From NCBI GenBank assembly GCA_021927905.1, contig BLLK01000058.1, positions 992,001 to 1,056,000 on the forward strand: a stretch of 64,000 nucleotides of DNA. The letters are read 5' to 3'. Numbering within the stretch: the first letter of the stretch is position 1; each line of letters starts with the position of its first letter. The position numbers were made by a program, and so were the translations under genes. Source of the stretch: Chaetoceros tenuissimus (lineage: Eukaryota > Bacillariophyta > Thalassiosirophyceae > Chaetocerotales > Chaetocerotaceae). Shown here piece after piece: positions 24,106 through 34,800 of this stretch. The notes below the pieces were generated by a model, which made no database searches, was not told the DNA's origin, and saw only the letters and a list, made by a program, of their open reading frames with translations.

Positions 24106-25962
24106 ATGTCAGAAACAAGGAAAAAGTTTGACAGACTGAAACTCAGATACGGCTATCTATGGAATCAACTCCAATCCGATCCACAAGTACAAATCTATCA
24201 TCAAGAGATTTTAAAATACAATGCTCCTCCAACAGAAAAGGAAAATGAACAGCAACTCCCTCAAACTTTTGATTTCTTGTCAGCTATTGAATCTAAAAAG
24301 CCTATTCAAATCAATTGCTGTGAGGGAGAATGTAAATGCTCCGAACCAGTTTTAGAATTTCGTTCGAGAGAAGAGTTTCAATCTGATGCATCGGATGAGT
24401 CATGTGATGATAGTGTGGAGACTGCTTCACTTGATTTACATCATTTGAAAATGTATGAATCAAATCATTCACGAGATGAGTCCATTGAGGGTCAGGATTT
24501 GGATTTGAATTTTGAGAAAGTCACTTTGGAAGATGATGATTTGAAGGAAATTGATGGCTACCTGAATCAGGATGAAGATCATGATGACAGTAGAGATTCT
24601 ATTGATGGTAGTCATGAAAGTAATGTTTCTAGTAATGGATCCAATAGTGATAGTAGTGGTGACTCAATCATTCGCTTTGATATTCAACCTGATGTAGATC
24701 AAAGCAAAGAAGAGAATGACAGTGATAATGATACTGAACATGTCAGTCGACAAAGGGAACCCAGAATTGAGGAAGCTAAAGAGATGTCAAGAGACGAAGT
24801 TAGTGATGATGGCACTGATAGTAATGGCTTAGGAATCACCATAGGAAGTATCGACAGCAGTACTGACGAAGACGATGAACTTGACAATGATGAGGATGAT
24901 AATGACGACTCTTTCCAACTAAATGAATCCAGTGATGAAGCAGAATGGAACGGTGATGACAGTAAAGAAGAAAGTATTGCATCACCTAAAAGAGCAGAAG
25001 CATCGGTAGTGATTGTCGATGATGATTCCGAAATTAGTTACTACAATGATCAATCATCTCAAGAAAGTGACATTATTTCAGTTTCTGATGACGACTCTGA
25101 AGATTTAAGCCCACCGCCATCTATTTACAAACGTATCGAGAAAAAGGTAGACAATACACCCAAGACCCCAAAACCTTCCAGTAGAGTTACCTTTGATCCA
25201 AAATCTGTCCAAAAGACTACATCTAATCCAAAGAATTTCAAACGATACAGGGAAGAAATTACAAAGTCTACATTTGAAGAATTTGACTCTGTTATTTTTA
25301 AAGGCGCTCTGAGTGCAGTTAAGGTAGAATGGAGTTCTAGAATGACATCAACTGCTGGATTGACTAGACTTCGAGCAAGAGGCAGTAGTCCATCCATGAT
25401 TCGCATTGCAGTGATTGAATTGAGTACCAAATTGATTGATTCCGAGGATAGATTGAGATCTACTCTTTGTCATGAAATGTGTCATGCTGCACAATGGTTG
25501 GTGGATGGAGTTGCGAAGCCGCCTCATGGGTCTGTATTCAAGAAATGGGCCCAACTATCTATGCGCAAAGTGAATGGAATGTTGGTAACAACTACTCATG
25601 ATTACGTTACTAATTCGTTCAAATTTGCTTGGGCGTGTACAGTAGATGGATGTGATTTTATTATTCAAAGGCATAGTAGAAGTGTTGATCCTTTGCGACA
25701 CTGCTGTGGTAAATGTAGAGGAAAATTGATTGAAATTGAAGTTGGAAGTTCCATAGAGGACGTTGTAAAAAATGGCTTTACTCCGAAAAAGAAGAGGGCT
25801 GCTTCTAGCTTTAGCCTCTTTGTCCAAGCAGAATCTTTCCGTGTTCGTAGTAAGTTGGAAGCTGAAAGCAACGGAAAAACAGTGACCCAATCTGAAGTAA
25901 TGAAGGAGTGCGGTAGACTTTGGAGGGAGAAAAAAGCAAGTACTATTTCAAATGGAAGTTAA
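24106..25962 (+). CDS. GCNA-type SprT-like protease (DNA-protein crosslink repair)
   Basis: A 618-residue single-exon protein with the four-part layout of germ cell nuclear acidic protein (GCNA/ACRC). Residues about 60-370 are a very acidic, Asp/Ser-rich disordered region. A SprT-like metalloprotease follows, with HEMCH at 456-460 and a third ligand candidate H474 in PPHGSVFKKW. After it comes a zinc-finger segment (ACTVDGC then HCCGKC), and a C-terminal HMG-box-like helix bundle (about 560-612, KKRAASSFSLFVQ to GRLWREKK). GCNA and its relative Spartan cleave proteins crosslinked to DNA; in animals GCNA acts in the germ line and early embryo. The acidic tract may hold SUMO-interacting motifs, for example SVVIVDDDSE near residue 300. 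It is divergent from the RecQ gene. Confidence 0.9.
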   Translation: MSETRKKFDRLKLRYGYLWNQLQSDPQVQIYHQEILKYNAPPTEKENEQQLPQTFDFLSAIESKKPIQINCCEGECKCSEPVLEFRSREEFQSDASDESCDDSVETASLDLHHLKMYESNHSRDESIEGQDLDLNFEKVTLEDDDLKEIDGYLNQDEDHDDSRDSIDGSHESNVSSNGSNSDSSGDSIIRFDIQPDVDQSKEENDSDNDTEHVSRQREPRIEEAKEMSRDEVSDDGTDSNGLGITIGSIDSSTDEDDELDNDEDDNDDSFQLNESSDEAEWNGDDSKEESIASPKRAEASVVIVDDDSEISYYNDQSSQESDIISVSDDDSEDLSPPPSIYKRIEKKVDNTPKTPKPSSRVTFDPKSVQKTTSNPKNFKRYREEITKSTFEEFDSVIFKGALSAVKVEWSSRMTSTAGLTRLRARGSSPSMIRIAVIELSTKLIDSEDRLRSTLCHEMCHAAQWLVDGVAKPPHGSVFKKWAQLSMRKVNGMLVTTTHDYVTNSFKFAWACTVDGCDFIIQRHSRSVDPLRHCCGKCRGKLIEIEVGSSIEDVVKNGFTPKKKRAASSFSLFVQAESFRVRSKLEAESNGKTVTQSEVMKECGRLWREKKASTISNGS

Positions 25963-26152
25963 ATTCCTCAAGAGCTAGCTAAAAAAGTCTATTTTTACTC
26001 GTGTCCTGGGTTTCGTGCCTATTTCAAAATAAATTTCAAGTCGTGAACGATAATCTCTTCCCAGGTGAAATAAGCACAGTGCAATATCACAATCCCCTCT
26101 GTCTATTTAATTCATAAAAATCTAATTACAGCTATCAAACATTTACATAAAA

Positions 26153-26884
26153 ATGGAAATTTTGAATTACAATCACTTGAAATTCGTAGCACCAGCAGGA
26201 TACACAAATGCTTCTGATGCATTCATAAGAGATTTTGTGTGTGAATTGAAAGAGGGCTTCATGATCAAGAAAGAGGCAAGTTCAAAGTTTAAATTGCAAA
26301 AAGCTAAGCAAAATATTCTCCTCCTTCACGCCGATGGAATCTCATTGACGTGGGTAAAACCGAAAAGAAGCCACAGACCTCCAGATAGACTACCCAGACT
26401 GGATCTACGCGACTGCACCGAAGTTAGATTCCCATTGAGGGAGAGTGGACAATCATCCCTAGCTTGTGAACTAGTCTTTCCTCAAAGGTGTCTCAAAATT
26501 ATAAGTGCATCACCTGAAGAGTGCGAGTACCTCGCAAAAGGGTTCTCCTCTTTATGTTATAATCTTCAATTAGCCAAGTTATTGATCAATGAAAAAGAAG
26601 AAACTCATGATGACGAGTCTACCCATCATTCACTCTCGTTTCTTAGGAGCGATGATAACTCCGTGTGTTCCTTTAGTTCTTTCCAGAGCGATGATGCTGT
26701 TCCTTCCTTCGTCTCATTTGACTCAGATATGTCCGAAGAAACCATGAAGATAAACGAGGACTGTGATGATGACGACAAAGATACCAACCAAAGTTCAAGC
26801 TCCTGTCCAAAATTCTGTGGTGTTGCAGATTCTTTGCGAGGTCTTTTTGTAGAAGGTTCAGTCTTACAGCCTCACTTTCAATAA
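26153..26884 (+). CDS. PH-like domain protein with acidic Ser-rich tail
   Basis: A 243-residue protein in one exon. The N-terminal 140 residues have the run of hydrophobic strands ending in an amphipathic helix expected of a pleckstrin-homology-like fold (LKEGFMIKKEASSKFKLQ, ILLLHADGISLTWVKP, LDLRDCTEVRFPL, RCLKIISASPEECEYLAKGFSSLCYNLQ). The rest is acidic and Ser-rich. No membrane helix or signal peptide is seen. By fold it may bind a phosphoinositide or a protein, but I recognise no specific family, so the PH call rests on pattern only. Confidence 0.65.
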   Translation: MEILNYNHLKFVAPAGYTNASDAFIRDFVCELKEGFMIKKEASSKFKLQKAKQNILLLHADGISLTWVKPKRSHRPPDRLPRLDLRDCTEVRFPLRESGQSSLACELVFPQRCLKIISASPEECEYLAKGFSSLCYNLQLAKLLINEKEETHDDESTHHSLSFLRSDDNSVCSFSSFQSDDAVPSFVSFDSDMSEETMKINEDCDDDDKDTNQSSSSCPKFCGVADSLRGLFVEGSVLQPHFQ

Positions 26885-27039
26885 CCTAAGGTGAATACGG
26901 TGATGTAGGCAAGATAGAAGTAATATAAAAGATAAGGTTGACTCTATAAACAATGTATTATTTTATCTCTGAATGTAGTGAATACAGTATTTATATTCTC
27001 TTTCTTTTTGATGTGGAAAATGCCTCATTCATTAGAAAT

Positions 27040-28758
27040 CTAGATTGACTCCTCATCTGAACTCTCACTGTTGAAGGAATCCTTCTCCATGTCAGGGATG
27101 CTGCGAGAATCCTCGTAAATGATTTCCAACACCTTTTCATCGAGGCTAACTTCAACTGCTCCTTGTTCTTCATCATGGGTAGGGGCTGGAGGAATCGCAT
27201 CAATATCATCGCATGTTGGTGCTGCAGGCAATGTATTTGGTCCTGGGAAAACTTCGGCGCTACTATCAAACACGCTACTTCTTCCAACAGCATCAGAAAG
27301 TGTGCGGGATCGACAGAAAGCAAGAAGTCCTCCCGTAAGTGCAACAATTGCAGAAGACAAGACGATGATACCAGGTGTATTCATTCCACCTCTTGCTCTA
27401 GCCGTGCCTTCTCCGTCTGAACCTCCAAGACCAACGCCAGTCTCTTCTTCATCCATGTTAATGATTGACTCATCATTAGGCTGAAGATATGTAATCTTCA
27501 AAATATCACTAGAAGCTGACTTAAGATTGTCTTCGTTTTGGAATGCACCTTCAATAGCTGTCTTCGCCTCGATGATTTCCAAGTCAGAATTCCCCAATCT
27601 TCTTGATAGAGAAGACCCCTTGAGGTAGAAGGTCATTCTCCCTTCTACAACAACGCAGTTGTCTCCACAATCAGGATTGTTGATGCGGTCCTCTGGTAGA
27701 GAAGAAAGACCGACGATATTACCGGTACTTGAATCAGCGTTTGAATCAGACCCAGAGCACCCTTCGAAAATGCCTGAAGTACTAACAACCTCATCACTTA
27801 AATAGTTTTCAAGCTTGGATGTTATTTCTTCAGGATCTGCAGCATCTTTGTATTCCATTTTGTAAAAGTATGGAATAACAATCTGAGTAGAGGAAGAAGT
27901 CCCGAATAATCCTTCTGAAGAAACTTTGCAATTTTCATCTTGCAAGTTCTTTCCAAGAGAGGAATCAATCGGGCTAACAGTAGGCATAGAAGTACCTTCA
28001 TCTGCTGTGCTCTCTACAGGTGCAGCAGTAGTGACACTCCGGACAGGAGAAGCAGTTGGACTTGCTATTGGACTTGCAGTTGGAGGGCTAGTAACTGGGG
28101 CAAAAGTAGGAGAATCAGTAACTCTAACTCGTGTAGTTGTTTTCACAGGAGCAGAGGAAGGGAAGGAAGAAGGACTTGAGGTCGGAGCTAGTGTAGATAC
28201 GGTACGATCAACATCGGTTGTATCAGACTTGCTGCTTTTAGACTTTGAACTCTTCATACTCACAATAGTGTCTTCATCAGTATTCTTGGAACTCTTGGTG
28301 GACTTCATGCTTTTGCTACTACTACTTTTAGACTTTGAGCTTTTGGACTTGGACCCTTTACCACTTTTGGAGCTTTCAGTACCATTTGTATCTAAAGCAG
28401 CAACAGATGGATCAATTGGTGCATGGGTGTTGACGACCTTTAATGCAGACTTGGGTGCATGAGTTGGTTTACGAGTAAATACAATCTGTTGGGCAGATAG
28501 TGAAGGATCTGCCTGCGATTTCACAGACAAACTTTTGGTAGACTTGTCACTCTTGGCACTATATATCTTGACTCCTGATGCACTTTTGGAGTCCTTTATG
28601 CTCTTGTAGCTTTTACTACTGCTCTTGCTTTCTTTTGAACTTTTATCACTCTTGGATGATTTCAACCTTCGAACAGGCTTTGTGTGCGCATCAAGTGAGC
28701 AGACCTCGTAGGCGAGGCACGCAAACACAGATAGGATTAGTGCTTGTCGAAATTTCAT
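27040..28758 (-). CDS. SK-rich secreted type I membrane protein (copy 1)
   Basis: A 572-residue protein in one exon. It starts with a clear signal peptide (MKFRQALILSVFACLAYEVCS). A long Lys/Ser-rich region with many K-S-S-K and K-S-K-S units (about 30-180) and a Thr/Pro/Ser mucin-like stretch (about 185-260, APTSSPSSFPSS) follow. Then comes a folded region of about 190 residues that begins EGLFGTSSSTQ and carries C-x-G and C-G-D-N-C cysteines. A membrane helix (about 461-483, IIVLSSAIVALTGGLLAF) and an acidic cytoplasmic tail end the protein. Diatom silaffins and silicalemma-associated proteins share the signal peptide and KxxK Lys/Ser chemistry, so a role in the silica vesicle or wall is possible but unproven. 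The paralogue at 29952-31274 is on the same strand. Confidence 0.85.
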   Translation of the reverse strand: MKFRQALILSVFACLAYEVCSLDAHTKPVRRLKSSKSDKSSKESKSSSKSYKSIKDSKSASGVKIYSAKSDKSTKSLSVKSQADPSLSAQQIVFTRKPTHAPKSALKVVNTHAPIDPSVAALDTNGTESSKSGKGSKSKSSKSKSSSSKSMKSTKSSKNTDEDTIVSMKSSKSKSSKSDTTDVDRTVSTLAPTSSPSSFPSSAPVKTTTRVRVTDSPTFAPVTSPPTASPIASPTASPVRSVTTAAPVESTADEGTSMPTVSPIDSSLGKNLQDENCKVSSEGLFGTSSSTQIVIPYFYKMEYKDAADPEEITSKLENYLSDEVVSTSGIFEGCSGSDSNADSSTGNIVGLSSLPEDRINNPDCGDNCVVVEGRMTFYLKGSSLSRRLGNSDLEIIEAKTAIEGAFQNEDNLKSASSDILKITYLQPNDESIINMDEEETGVGLGGSDGEGTARARGGMNTPGIIVLSSAIVALTGGLLAFCRSRTLSDAVGRSSVFDSSAEVFPGPNTLPAAPTCDDIDAIPPAPTHDEEQGAVEVSLDEKVLEIIYEDSRSIPDMEKDSFNSESSDEESI

Positions 28759-29951
28759 TTTGATAAATTGTCGAGATTGAGAATGTTATGAATGTAATTA
28801 TGGAACAGTTCGTTATGGTTATAGGAATGAAGAAGAAGCCCGTTTTTATGTGTTTTTCTTTTATGTTTCCAATCAAGCAATCTCTACTCACGAGCTGAAA
28901 ATGTCAAGATTACATTTAAATATCTCTAAACCCACAAAGACATTCAATAATGAGCCAAATGAATATAAATTAGCTAAGACTGACGCTACTTACCTTTTGT
29001 TTCTACTCGCGCAAGACCAAAATATTGGTTCTTCTGTAACGATTTGGCTATAAAAAGAATATTGTATTTTCTTTCGGCGATCAAGCATCTCTTTTCAGCG
29101 ATGCTGTTGTCCTTGCTTGGATGGTGATGATGTGGAAGGTGAAATTAATTGACGTAATATATGTTCAAAAGGAAGATGTGTTTTTCATCGCCGAAAAAAT
29201 AGGTTCAAAATTATTGGCGCAAGATAGTTGATGATCGTGACACCTACAATCGACCAATAACAAGTCTTTCATGAATAAATCCTTCTTGTACTCACACTAG
29301 TGCAAGTGTGTCGACTACACGCAAGACTTGATTATTAGTTTGGTTCGATGAAACGGAAAGAATGTAAATTTTTCCGGCGGTCGTTCATCTATCCTGCGAA
29401 GATCCATGAATAATTCCATATGAATGAGTGATAAAGATCTTCTTCAATATTTCAGATTGAGGAGAAGAATAGAACTCCATGTCGATGCCAGATCTCGTAC
29501 AAACTTTTCTAATCTTATAATCTATATCAATATCGGGGTTCTACCTCTGAACGCAAATTTATTAGTATTGCTTTGCTTAAGAAAATTGTGCCTGTCGAAA
29601 TAGGAGAAAAGATATGAATATGTCATCTATTATCGTTAGAAATTTTGCTGTAGGAAGCAATCCATATCTCTTTTGCTGCTCTTTTAAATTTATGATTGAC
29701 AAGATTTTAGATTACCTTGTTCAGATGTCCTCTCCAAGACTATCATCAAAATAAAAACATGAAAAATGATCGTTCATGCTTTTTGTGAATTATATTCTTT
29801 TTTAGAAAAGACCGATTTTAAAATATGGAACTATATAGATTACTTTGAAATTGCTCTACAGAAATAGGAAGCCTATTAAGTGCAAGTATTATTGACCCCA
29901 TGTCAAGATACAATACCTGAAACCTCTGCATAATCCTCTCTAATTTTTGCC
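28759..29951. other. Intergenic region between the two SK-rich genes
   Basis: No gene is supported in these 1.19 kb. A 67-codon plus-strand frame (28850-29053) has no family resemblance. The region is AT-rich and holds the promoter of the SK-rich gene ending at 27040 and the 3' UTR of its paralogue. A TGACGT core occurs near 29150. That motif serves CO2/cAMP response in some diatom promoters, but one copy proves nothing. Confidence 0.5.
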
Positions 29952-31274
29952 TCAACACTCGAACTCCTCCTCTTCGTCAAAATCAACGGTGAATTCACAT
30001 CCAAAAGTGTGATCTTCGCCACTATCGATAGTGTGATCGCCATCACCTTCCATAGTATGATTACCTTCAATAGTGTTATTGCCTTCAACAGTATTGTCTC
30101 CTTCAAGGGTATTATCTCCAATAGTGTTACCGTCCTCAAGGGTTTCTTCATCCTCTGCTTCTTCAAGAAGACCATTACCTTCAACCTTTTCTTCGCTGAT
30201 ATTTGCGCGTCTTTGTTTCCTTACACCAGCAGCCATTGCAATCAAGAATAGTGTACCAAAAGATGAAGCTACTGCTATGAGAGGAACATCTGTTCCTCCC
30301 GTTCCTCCTCCTCCGGTTCCGCTTCTTGGCACAATCTCTTCGTCGTTTTCACTTTCACTCTCAGTGTTTGGATCTTCAGTTCCAAGATACGTCAGCCCAG
30401 TGATATCATCTGAAACTGACATCAAATCATCACCTTCAAAAGCAGTTTCGATGACATTAAGAACAGTAGTGAGATAGTCAGGTTCTTCTTCTTGAGTTAA
30501 TCTTCTGAATCTTTCATCTGTCATGTAGAATGTAAATTGTGCCTTGACTATGGTGCAGCCTGGCACATCTGGAGTACAGGAAAAGCTCTCATCATCCGGA
30601 GCAATAGAAAGACCAATCACATCAGGATTACTGCTACCGCTACCATCCTCATTGCAATCTTCAAATAATCCAGATGAAGTAATGATTTGGTTCAGTACAT
30701 TACGTTCTAGGTCGGCAATAATTGTATCAGTGTCAGCACTTATTACATGCTCCATTTGATAATAGTAGGTAACATCTTGGGTTGTAGAAGATGATTCGCC
30801 AAAGATACCTTCTTCACTAAGCTCACAAGGCACAATTGCTTCAGTCAGTGCTTCTGTAGGAGCACTTGTACTTGCTACTGGTGGCATAGAAGGTGATAAG
30901 GAGGGAGAATCAGTTGCACTTTTGGATCGTTTGCTCTTGGAAGAACTCTTGATAGATACCTCAGATGAAGAGCTCTTTGACTCCTTAGATTCACTTTTGG
31001 GACTCTTGGTTATCTTTGGATATTCCCAAGATTTGGAACTCTTGGAACTCTTGCTCTTTTTAGATTTAGAGCTTTTAGCTTTTGCCTTTTTGGAAGGCTT
31101 AGTCTCGTCGGTTTGCACCAACTCTGATTTTGATTTCACTCTTCTTTTGAGCCCGAGTTCTCGTCGGGAAGCACTTTGCACAGTGCTATGCGAGCCAGGT
31201 ACATCAAAGTGTGCGCAGCAAGCAGACACATAAAGCACTACAAAACATGGAATTACAATGGAAAGTTTCATCAT
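29952..31274 (-). CDS. SK-rich secreted type I membrane protein (copy 2)
   Basis: A 440-residue protein in one exon, starting at the MMKLSIV pair at 31274. A signal peptide of about 21 residues (FVVLYVSACCA) is followed by a Lys/Ser-rich region (K-S-S-K-S-K-K-S-K repeats, about 50-125). A folded region opens EEGIFGESSSTTQDV and contains YYYQMEH, SGLFEDC and a final LTYLG, matching copy 1 in order and spacing. The membrane helix is at about 327-350, and the acidic tail contains degenerate N-T-x-E-G repeats. Compared with copy 1 the Thr/Pro stretch is nearly absent. The two genes are tandem paralogues of a family I cannot name. Confidence 0.85.
   Translation of the reverse strand: MMKLSIVIPCFVVLYVSACCAHFDVPGSHSTVQSASRRELGLKRRVKSKSELVQTDETKPSKKAKAKSSKSKKSKSSKSSKSWEYPKITKSPKSESKESKSSSSEVSIKSSSKSKRSKSATDSPSLSPSMPPVASTSAPTEALTEAIVPCELSEEGIFGESSSTTQDVTYYYQMEHVISADTDTIIADLERNVLNQIITSSGLFEDCNEDGSGSSNPDVIGLSIAPDDESFSCTPDVPGCTIVKAQFTFYMTDERFRRLTQEEEPDYLTTVLNVIETAFEGDDLMSVSDDITGLTYLGTEDPNTESESENDEEIVPRSGTGGGGTGGTDVPLIAVASSFGTLFLIAMAAGVRKQRRANISEEKVEGNGLLEEAEDEETLEDGNTIGDNTLEGDNTVEGNNTIEGNHTMEGDGDHTIDSGEDHTFGCEFTVDFDEEEEFEC
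30040..30132 (-). repeat. 18-bp coding minisatellite in SK-rich copy 2
   Basis: About five imperfect 18-base units of the type aat-act-rtt-gaa-ggt-rat (read on the minus strand) encode the cytoplasmic N-T-(I/V/L)-E-G repeats. The unit length is a multiple of three, so copy number could change without breaking the frame. Confidence 0.7.
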
Positions 31275-31846
31275 GGTTATAAACTATAAAGTGTGACCAT
31301 CCACGAACTAAGTTTAAATAGGTTCACTGTATTTTCATATCTTTGATTCTTGCGTTCCGTTCAAAAGATTTCGTCGAGCTTCTCTTCATCTAATCATTCG
31401 TGCTTAACGTGACTTTGTGACACTGTCACTTTTCAAATGCAACACCCATCGGGTCCTGTCTATGACTTTTTTGTCTTTAATTGATGAGCAACATGTTTGA
31501 TGTTTTGCTGGTTGTATATGCATTTATGTTGAAACTAAAAATAATTGCAACTATCTAAAGAGCTTAATATTATATATAGCTTTCAGTGTATATTCAACGT
31601 ACACATTCATCACCATTATTTGTTTCAAAAAGAAAACTATCCAACTCTTTTTCTCTAGTCTTCTTTCTTTCCAGGATTAAATCATACATGATAAATAGAG
31701 TAACATGGGAATCCATTTTGGAATTTTCGTCCTTTGGTTAGTGAATGAAGAGGAAGGAGTTTGTCTCAAAACATCAGTGAAGTTCTGATGAAAAGAAAGG
31801 GGAAGAAGGGAAGTAACTAATAATAGCTAGTTTTATTGAAAGTAAT
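31275..31846. other. Intergenic region upstream of SK-rich copy 2
   Basis: No gene is seen. It is AT-rich and contains the promoter of the SK-rich gene that starts at 31274 and the 3' end of IFT122. Confidence 0.5.
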
Positions 31847-34800
31847 TTAATAAACTGTAGCCTTCGCCTTCTCAGAACAAATTGGACAACTAGTCGTGTT
31901 GTATCGAGATAAATGTAGCTTCAGCTCTTTCTCTTCGAAGAAACTAGAGCAGTAGTGACAAATTGCAACTCCAAGTTCTTTCATGATGCAATTGTAGTAC
32001 TTTCCATGAAGCATGTAGACATCACATCTATCCATAGATTTAAGGACATTCTCTGACACTTCAACAGGCTCGTATCCTCCCTGAGAGTAGGAAAGCGTTT
32101 TGTCCAAAGCTTCATTGAAAAGCTGTCCATCGTCAGGCTCGGTGCTACAAAGGATTTCCAGCGAAGGGTTCAATGAGGGACTTGGTTTGAATTCTACAAT
32201 TGGTAAAATATTAAAACTAAGACCGCATCGGATGAATGGACCCTCACAGTTCAAACAGTGTTGCCCACCTTCTTTGAGTGGATCCTGAGTAGAACCACAA
32301 CGGTAGCAAATGTCAAAAAACTCTTCTTCATCTTCCATTGGCATCAACTTTAGTTTGAAATAATACAGAGATTATTTGTAAGCATGGTGTGTGTTATTCA
32401 GTGAAGACGAGGGTGTTTTACTTACTTCGATCGTCATCATATCATCAGCCAATGTTTCTTTTCTCTTCGATTCTAGAACATCTTCATAGTCCAAAGCAAT
32501 CATGTCGTAAGCAAATCTTGCTGTTTGATAACAGTGAACATTATGAGCAACCTTGGAGAAGAGAAGAAGAAGTTCAACAACTATGGTTCTGGGAAGAACA
32601 TCCTTGATACTTTGGTGCTGAAGAATAAGACTCAAACTATAAGAGCAAGCTCGAAACATTGTTGCCGGTGTCATTGTTACTGCTTCCGAAAAGTCTGTGA
32701 TTCTATAGTATTGGATAAAGAAACGAGAGAGTAATCGTAAATCTTTTCCAGATAACTTGGCATTGAATATGCTCAGCTGGTAGAGGAAAGGAAGAGAAAT
32801 TGAAGTAAGAAGCAGTCTAAAGTAAATTGGAAATTCTCCAAGATGAACTTACCTCGTCTGATTCTTTGGAAGCTAGCCATAGAAATTTAGAGACTTGATC
32901 CCACGATTCTTGGGCAATGGCATCTCGTAGCAAAACTCGAAGAAGCATATCTGTTTTATCATGTCGATTTGCACCTCGATAAACTTGAAGAGCAGTCTCT
33001 ATGTCCCCCTTCCCAGCTAAAAACTCACCATAGGGAAGTAAAATCTTAGGGTCAAATTCTCCTATGCGGTTTGCAAAAATTTTCTCGACCTCACCCCAAG
33101 CTTTGGACTTGACGTGAAAAGAAAGAAGAAGGTTACAGTCTTTAAGTTCTTCGAGTTTTGCCCTAAGAAGGCCTTCGACATCATTGATATCGGTCAAATT
33201 GAGGAGAAATTCACAACACTTTATCAAAGAAGATGAGCTCAAAGGAGGGTCAGGTAATTTCTCAATGATACGAAGGATCTGATCCTTTCCTTTCTCTTCA
33301 TCTAGTGCACGAGCAAGGTCAATTGCCCTATCAAACACATTCAACGAAACAAAGGCTTCAACGGCGTCGCTCTCAAATCCTTCCATAGCATCTATTTCAG
33401 CAAGTACAAGTTTCATCAACAATTTTTCATCTTCAAAGTTTTCACTTTGTTCAACAAAAACCTTCACTCGTTCCACCATTTGTGTCTTCTCATTGTCTTG
33501 AATTTCAGAGTATACCTCTCTCGCAATGTCAAATCTTTTCTTTGCAAGAGCTCGGGTTGCTAAGAGGTCCCAAATCTCCGCATTACATTCGTACCTTGCA
33601 AGTTGGAAAGAGACTTGGAATTCACCTACCGAGTTACACTCTTCAATCAGTTTGCTAAAGTCAGTTTTTTCCATATATACTTGTCCCGACTCGTAGAAAA
33701 TGAATTCTCCACCTCGAAATGCCACTGGCTTCCTACCTTGAAACTGACCCGAGCAGGAGTGCACCTTTTTATAGCAAAGTGAGACATCATTATTGTGAAA
33801 GTTACAAAGTAATTCAGGTACCTCGTCATGAAGAAGAAACGAAGATACTGCATTTTGTGTAGAAGTGAGACATCTATTATCCTCTGTATTGAACAAATGC
33901 AATGAATTTTCTTGGTCGAGAACAGCCAATACAGTTCCACATTTGCTAGAAGAGAAATGTTTGAACTCAAAGTCGACATTCATTACTTCTCTAATCTCAA
34001 AAGACCTTTGGTTGATGCACAGTATACTTCTCTCACATCCCACCAATACCTCATTGTTGTAACCATACGACTTTGAATCAAAACACTTTATACAAGAATC
34101 TAATTTCCATGTTTTGATAATTTCACCACTTTTTGCATTGTACAGAATCAGTGTTGTGTTGCGCGCAAGTAGAATTTTGTCTTTTTCAACACTTTGAATT
34201 ATTGCGCCATCACCAACATCAACAAGTATGGTGTTCACGAGCTTAATGTTGAATGTTGACTCGTCTTCTTGGATTTCGAGAACTAACAATGAGTTTTCAA
34301 CAAGAACGTAGACACACTTTGAAGAAACTGCTAATCCATGGATAAGAGATGAGCATTCATACTGCAAACCTTCAAAAGCACCACGTCTAAAGTTTTGAAT
34401 CGAAAGTTTTGATCCATTCTCGCATGAAGCTACAATATCATCCGACACAACCAGATATGGTGTTACTTTTAGTTCCAAGCAGAAAAGAGATGCTTCGTTG
34501 TCCACATAGACGATCTTCCCAATCCCATTTTCACCAATTTGGCTTTGAACACACCATACCCAATCTGATTCTTCATGAGGAATTTTTGAGACTACTACAC
34601 CTGACTGATTCATGATCGAGACGCCATCTTCAGTAGAACTAACAATATAAAGAATAGGGGAGATACTGCCCCTGTTGTTTATCGAAGATAATGAGGTCGC
34701 AAAACCCTTTGTGCTGATTTCTTTCACCAGCTCGACATCTTTATAAAAAGCAATCTTGGCATCCCAACTGCCAACTACAAGAGTTCCATCCTCGTCTCCA

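Noticed and set aside
27926-28462. 178-codon plus-strand frame
   Set aside because: It is the antisense of the Thr/Pro and Lys/Ser tracts of the SK-rich gene, which has a signal peptide and a paralogue.
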